Source: Paenibacillus pectinilyticus (lineage in GTDB: Bacteria > Bacillota > Bacilli > Paenibacillales > NBRC-103111). From it: a DNA stretch of 64,000 nt. Every line of letters begins with the position of its first letter. The first letter of the stretch is position 1. Positions 60,360 to 64,000 of this stretch are shown piece by piece. The translations under genes and the position numbers were made by a program. The notes below the pieces were generated by a model that saw only the letters and a program-made list of their open reading frames with translations, did not search any database and had not been told where the DNA came from. The stretch covers positions 310,001 to 374,000 of the forward strand of contig NZ_LYPC01000014.1 in NCBI RefSeq assembly GCF_001700435.1. Reading direction: 5' to 3'.

Positions 60360-63029
60360 ATGGGGAGAATGCATGTGAGGCGAATGGCTATATTTCTCGC
60401 GTTGGCTTTAGTAATGACGTCATTATTAACCGCCAGTCCTGTTGTGCGAGCGGATTCAGATGAGGGTAATTTATTGCTGAATGGAGGATTTGAGCAAGAT
60501 GTAGACAATTGGCAAGCTTGGGGCAGCGGGTTTCAGGTGGTAACGGATGCCGTCTATACGCATAGCGGAAATAAAGCGGTGGAAGTTGCGAATGCGAATG
60601 GCGGGGGGCAATTCATTCACCTCAAAGCCGCAACGACCTACAAGCTAAGCGGGTACGGCAAAACAACAGGCGGTACAGGTGGTGGCATTACGGTCTGGTA
60701 TACACTACCGGGGGATTCCGACATGCAAGATCGGCAGATTGGCCTTCGTTTTGATGGAAACGATACGAATTACACGTACAAAGAAACCACCTTCACGACA
60801 TCGGATGATCTGGTTGAAGAGGACTACAAGTCTCGCATAGGGATTTGGAATGATGGTTCCCCGTTGCTGTATCTCGATGATTTCTCACTGGTTGAGGTAA
60901 CGAGTCCTGCTGCGGATTCACTTATCACGAATGCCAGCTTTGAAAGCGATCTCGCGAGCTGGAACAAATGGGCAGGGACCTTCGCTGTGACATCCGATGC
61001 CGTACATAGCGGGAATCATGCGTTGCAAATTGATCAAAATAGTGGAGGCAACCAGTGGTTGCAGCTCATGCCCGGTAAAACGTACAAGTTAGGCGTATAT
61101 GGCAAAACGACGGGAAGCGGTTCGACCGGATCGGTGGTGGTGAAGTACATGCAGCCGGGAGATACCGAACCGACGGATAAGAACGTAGTGATCCCGTTTG
61201 ATCTCTCGAATAGTTCCTTTACTTATAAAGAACTGACGTTTACGACGCCACTAGATATGGTAACTGGTGATTATAAGACTTATGTGGGAATTTGGAATGA
61301 AGGCGTGACCACACTGTATCTTGATGATTTCTCACTTAGAGAGGTGGGCAGCTCAACTGGTGGTTCAAGCGGCGGCTCCAATGGCGGATCGAGCAGCACA
61401 CGGCTTCCGAAGTTGACCTCCCTGCAAGTTGGGGGATCCACGGTGGCTGGCTTTGACCCGAACCTTAACAGTTACGATGTCAATCTGCCCTACGGAACGA
61501 CGGTTGTACCGCAAGTTTCTGCTTCAGCATCGACTGAGCAAGTTGTCATCACGCAGGCAGAACAAGTGCCAGGCACAGCGGTGGTACAGGTCATAGAAAA
61601 CGGGCAAACGAACCGTTATTTTGTTCGATTTGTATGGACGGCCTCAGCAGCATTGGATGAGAATTTCAATGGGGCTCCGATGGGCACACTCCCTGCCGGC
61701 TTCGAAGTTAGGCAGAATGGAGCGGGAACCTATCAGACCGTGGCATTGGACGGTGATCAGGTTCTTAAGCTGAAGCATACGACAGATCAATCGACCAATG
61801 GCGTGACGCACAGCTTTGATCCACAGACGGGGAGCTTTACTTTCGAGTACCGCATGAAAAATACAGATCAAGGTACAGTTCCAATTATACGTCTTGGCAA
61901 TAAGGCTGCAGGAACCACGGCACTTTCACTTGTGGAAGGCTGGGGGCCGAAGTTCAATATCATTGGGCAGGATTTTTCTTCGGCTGACAAGCCAGAGAAC
62001 AAGATTGTAGATGCAAATCTGGATTTGAATGCATGGCGTCATTACAAGCTGATCGTGAATGTACCTAAGCAGACCTTCGATATTTATCTCGACGATGTAT
62101 TGCGTGTGCAAGGAGCCCATTTTCTCGCAAACATCTCTTCCATAGATACACTCTCTATTGAACATATCGCATGGGCGCAAAGCGGAGAAACATATGTGGA
62201 TGATATGAAAATAAATCAACTTCGGACGACACCTAGCTATGCGTTTAATGGTGATTTCTCACAGGGATTGACCCATTGGTCACTTGCTGGCGACCAAGCT
62301 ACCTTGGAAGATGATCACGGCAGAGGGAAGCTGTCGCTCCCAGGTAACAGCGGTGATGTCAACGTAACCTTATCGAAAGCCTATTTGGCTCAAGGTCAGT
62401 CATATGCACTGTCCTTCTCTGTAAGAGGCTCGTTCGAGCAATCCGTGACAGTCAGTGTCTACAGCAATGGTGAATCCGATAGCCAATTACTTCATTCCGA
62501 AACGATACAAGCCGGGACTGCACCTCACCTGTCTACCCTATATTTTCAGACAAATGAGACGGATCTGAATTTGCAGAATGTGAAGCTGGTATTCACCTTC
62601 CATCAAGCAAGCGCTCAGGCATGGACCGGATATCTCGATAACATCCAATTGCTGCCCTCGGACGCGGTGCTTCCGCTACTGAAGTCAGTGGAATATTTCA
62701 CGATTGATACGATTCAGGCAGCAGATGTCGTTACAGCTGAGGGAACGCCGTATGCAGGTGTTCCAGTTAAACGAGTAACAGCGACGTTCATGAACGAGTC
62801 TCTGGCGGGCCAGCATGCGCAATTCTTCCTTGCTGTGGTGGATGCCAGTGGAGCCTTTGTATCTAGCAGCGCATGGGAAAGTGATGTGGATGCCAATGGA
62901 GAGACATCGCTCACGGCCTCATTCCTACTGCCAGGGGATGCGACCGGTTACCGTATTCAAGCCTATGTAAGAAATCCGGAACAGAAGCAAGCATATTCGC
63001 CTATCGCCGAGAGGGCGCTTGAACGATGA
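60360..63029 (+). CDS. Secreted multi-module carbohydrate-binding protein
   Basis: 889 residues. Signal peptide about 1-31 (VVRADS). Two related CBM4/9-like modules at about 38-180 and 188-325 (LLNGGFEQDVDNWQAWG, ITNASFESDLASWNKWAG; each ends in LYLDDFSL), a Gly/Ser linker, an Ig/cadherin-like domain (LTSLQVGGSTVAGFDPNLNSY), a concanavalin-like module (about 427-620; DENFNGAPMGTLPAGFEV) and a third CBM-like module (about 624-765), then a C-terminal beta domain. No glycosidase active-site motif is visible. It may be a secreted substrate-binding helper for the GH74 enzyme that follows 20 nt later. GGGAGG precedes the ATG. Confidence 0.75.
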   Translation: MGRMHVRRMAIFLALALVMTSLLTASPVVRADSDEGNLLLNGGFEQDVDNWQAWGSGFQVVTDAVYTHSGNKAVEVANANGGGQFIHLKAATTYKLSGYGKTTGGTGGGITVWYTLPGDSDMQDRQIGLRFDGNDTNYTYKETTFTTSDDLVEEDYKSRIGIWNDGSPLLYLDDFSLVEVTSPAADSLITNASFESDLASWNKWAGTFAVTSDAVHSGNHALQIDQNSGGNQWLQLMPGKTYKLGVYGKTTGSGSTGSVVVKYMQPGDTEPTDKNVVIPFDLSNSSFTYKELTFTTPLDMVTGDYKTYVGIWNEGVTTLYLDDFSLREVGSSTGGSSGGSNGGSSSTRLPKLTSLQVGGSTVAGFDPNLNSYDVNLPYGTTVVPQVSASASTEQVVITQAEQVPGTAVVQVIENGQTNRYFVRFVWTASAALDENFNGAPMGTLPAGFEVRQNGAGTYQTVALDGDQVLKLKHTTDQSTNGVTHSFDPQTGSFTFEYRMKNTDQGTVPIIRLGNKAAGTTALSLVEGWGPKFNIIGQDFSSADKPENKIVDANLDLNAWRHYKLIVNVPKQTFDIYLDDVLRVQGAHFLANISSIDTLSIEHIAWAQSGETYVDDMKINQLRTTPSYAFNGDFSQGLTHWSLAGDQATLEDDHGRGKLSLPGNSGDVNVTLSKAYLAQGQSYALSFSVRGSFEQSVTVSVYSNGESDSQLLHSETIQAGTAPHLSTLYFQTNETDLNLQNVKLVFTFHQASAQAWTGYLDNIQLLPSDAVLPLLKSVEYFTIDTIQAADVVTAEGTPYAGVPVKRVTATFMNESLAGQHAQFFLAVVDASGAFVSSSAWESDVDANGETSLTASFLLPGDATGYRIQAYVRNPEQKQAYSPIAERALER

Positions 63030-63049
63030 CAATGAGAGGCTGTGAATAA

Positions 63050-64000
63050 ATGTTGGGGATGAAACGTTGGTTAATGAGCTTCATGGTGTGCACGCTTGCT
63101 TTACTTCCTGCTGCTGTGCTCCCAGTTTCCCATTCTGCTGTTGCCGAGCAAGCCGTCACGGGGCAACAACCATGGGAATGGCATAATGTGAATTTGCAGG
63201 GGATGGGCTGGGTCACTGGTTTAGTCACTCAGAAGACAGCACCTTACCTGATGTATGCGAAGACAGATGTCGGCGGGGCTTATCGCTATGACCGGGATAA
63301 GGACGAATGGATCCCTCTCACAGATGGATTTGGGTTAGATCAACGATATGCCTATTCGGTAGAAAGTATCAACATTGATCCAGGGCATCCGGATGATGTG
63401 TATATGGCTTCCAATGGGGCTGCGGAGGTAGGTGGGGAGATTTATAAATCCACGGATCGAGGGGCAACTTGGACCCCAACAGGGATGGCTTCGCATCACG
63501 TATACATGGGTGGCAATGATGATTTTCGTACGGAAACAGGTGAGCGGCTAGTCATTGATCCGCTGCAATCTGAGCATATGTATTTCGCTTCACGTGGAGA
63601 CGGTTTATGGGAAAAAATAGGGAGTCTAGATTGGAAACAAGTCGAAGGCGGGCTGCCAACCGTTTCTAGCTGCGTGGTCAAAGCAGGGTGTGCTGGTGCA
63701 ACCTTCGTAGCTTTCGACGCGGCTTCAGGTACTTCTCCGACAGGCGGAACGAAGATATTCTATGTCGGGGTGTATGGCACTGGTATTTATAAAACGATGG
63801 ATGGTGGACAAAGCTTTGCCCTGATGGGTTACCCAAGCGGAGGCGAAAAGAAGTTTAATCGTGCTGTCGTGAATGAAAACGGTAATCTCTTCGTCAGCGA
63901 TGGCAATACCGTGTTGCGAGCAGGTCGCTCCGATAGTTCGGCATCAAAAGTACTGGATTCGGCCAATTTCTCTAATGTGAATTTCAAAGGTATTGTCGGT
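63050..64000 (+). CDS. Secreted GH74 xyloglucanase (3' truncated by window edge)
   Basis: 317 codons are visible before the right edge. Signal peptide to about residue 35 (SHSAVA). The mature N-terminus WHNVNLQGMGWVTGLV and the motif KTDVGGAYRYDRDKDEWIPLTDGFG are hallmarks of GH74 seven-bladed propellers; D73 in TDVGG corresponds to the N-terminal catalytic Asp. Asp-box turns (STDRGATWTP) and NIDPGHPDDVYMA and VIDPLQSEHMYFASRGDGLW repeats follow. It cleaves xyloglucan outside the cell. It starts 20 nt after the multi-CBM gene and probably shares its transcript and CcpA control. Confidence 0.88.
   Translation, partial: MLGMKRWLMSFMVCTLALLPAAVLPVSHSAVAEQAVTGQQPWEWHNVNLQGMGWVTGLVTQKTAPYLMYAKTDVGGAYRYDRDKDEWIPLTDGFGLDQRYAYSVESINIDPGHPDDVYMASNGAAEVGGEIYKSTDRGATWTPTGMASHHVYMGGNDDFRTETGERLVIDPLQSEHMYFASRGDGLWEKIGSLDWKQVEGGLPTVSSCVVKAGCAGATFVAFDAASGTSPTGGTKIFYVGVYGTGIYKTMDGGQSFALMGYPSGGEKKFNRAVVNENGNLFVSDGNTVLRAGRSDSSASKVLDSANFSNVNFKGIVG

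Noticed and set aside
1..64000. tRNA, rRNA, riboswitch, phage, toxin-antitoxin or restriction genes
   Set aside because: I looked for cloverleaf-like words, long structured leaders and typical protein motifs and saw none; a covariance-model search would be needed to exclude small RNAs.

Overview
The window looks like a chromosomal segment of a Paenibacillus-type Gram-positive bacterium (Paenibacillaceae) that degrades plant polysaccharides. The pointers are three CUT1 sugar importers of the LplB/YtcP type without their own ATPase, two YesM/YesN-type two-component systems, several AraC regulators, CcpA (cre)-like sites, strong Shine-Dalgarno sequences, and a surface protein ending in three S-layer homology domains. 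This assignment rests on gene content read by eye, not on a database search.

Layout. 1-5.2 kb: end of an arabino-oligosaccharide-type importer (solute-binding protein), a GH127 beta-L-arabinofuranosidase and a secreted six-bladed BNR/GH93-like exo-arabinanase candidate. 5.2-11 kb: a housekeeping or eroded stretch with a metallo-beta-lactamase-fold hydrolase divergent from a LysR regulator, a CopZ-N-like Zn/[2Fe-2S] protein, an M16 peptidase, a VanZ C-terminal remnant, a two-helix membrane protein and a frameshifted SnoaL-like pseudogene. 11-20 kb: a beta-helix enzyme, two permeases and a binding lipoprotein, then a YesM/YesN pair. 20-27.5 kb: a secreted GH16 enzyme and the arabinose block: araR, divergent from an operon of an FGGY ribulokinase-like gene, araD and araA. 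The promoter has an AraR box inside its spacer.

27.9-40.4 kb: a mosaic of intracellular sugar enzymes, mostly paired with AraC regulators: a GH5-like hydrolase, a PhyH dioxygenase plus sugar isomerase pair, a GH36-like alpha-galactosidase, and a ribokinase divergent from an ADP-ribosylglycohydrolase. 40.6-45.5 kb: a secreted beta-helix protein, a GH129/DUF5696-like glycosidase and a membrane-anchored solute-binding protein convergent with a second YesN/YesM pair. 49-60 kb: a second complete CUT1 importer, a 1782-residue SLH-anchored beta-helix/CBM protein, and a duplicated second binding lipoprotein. 60.3-64 kb: a secreted multi-CBM protein and the start of a GH74 xyloglucanase cut by the window end.

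Working model: secreted and wall-bound enzymes cut arabinan, pectic side chains, beta-glucan and xyloglucan. The importers, probably energised by a shared MsmX-type ATPase encoded elsewhere, take up oligosaccharides. Cytoplasmic glycosidases finish the job, and L-arabinose enters the pentose phosphate pathway through AraA, the FGGY kinase and AraD under AraR and CcpA control. I found no CRISPR array, tRNA, rRNA, intact insertion sequence, phage or defence system.
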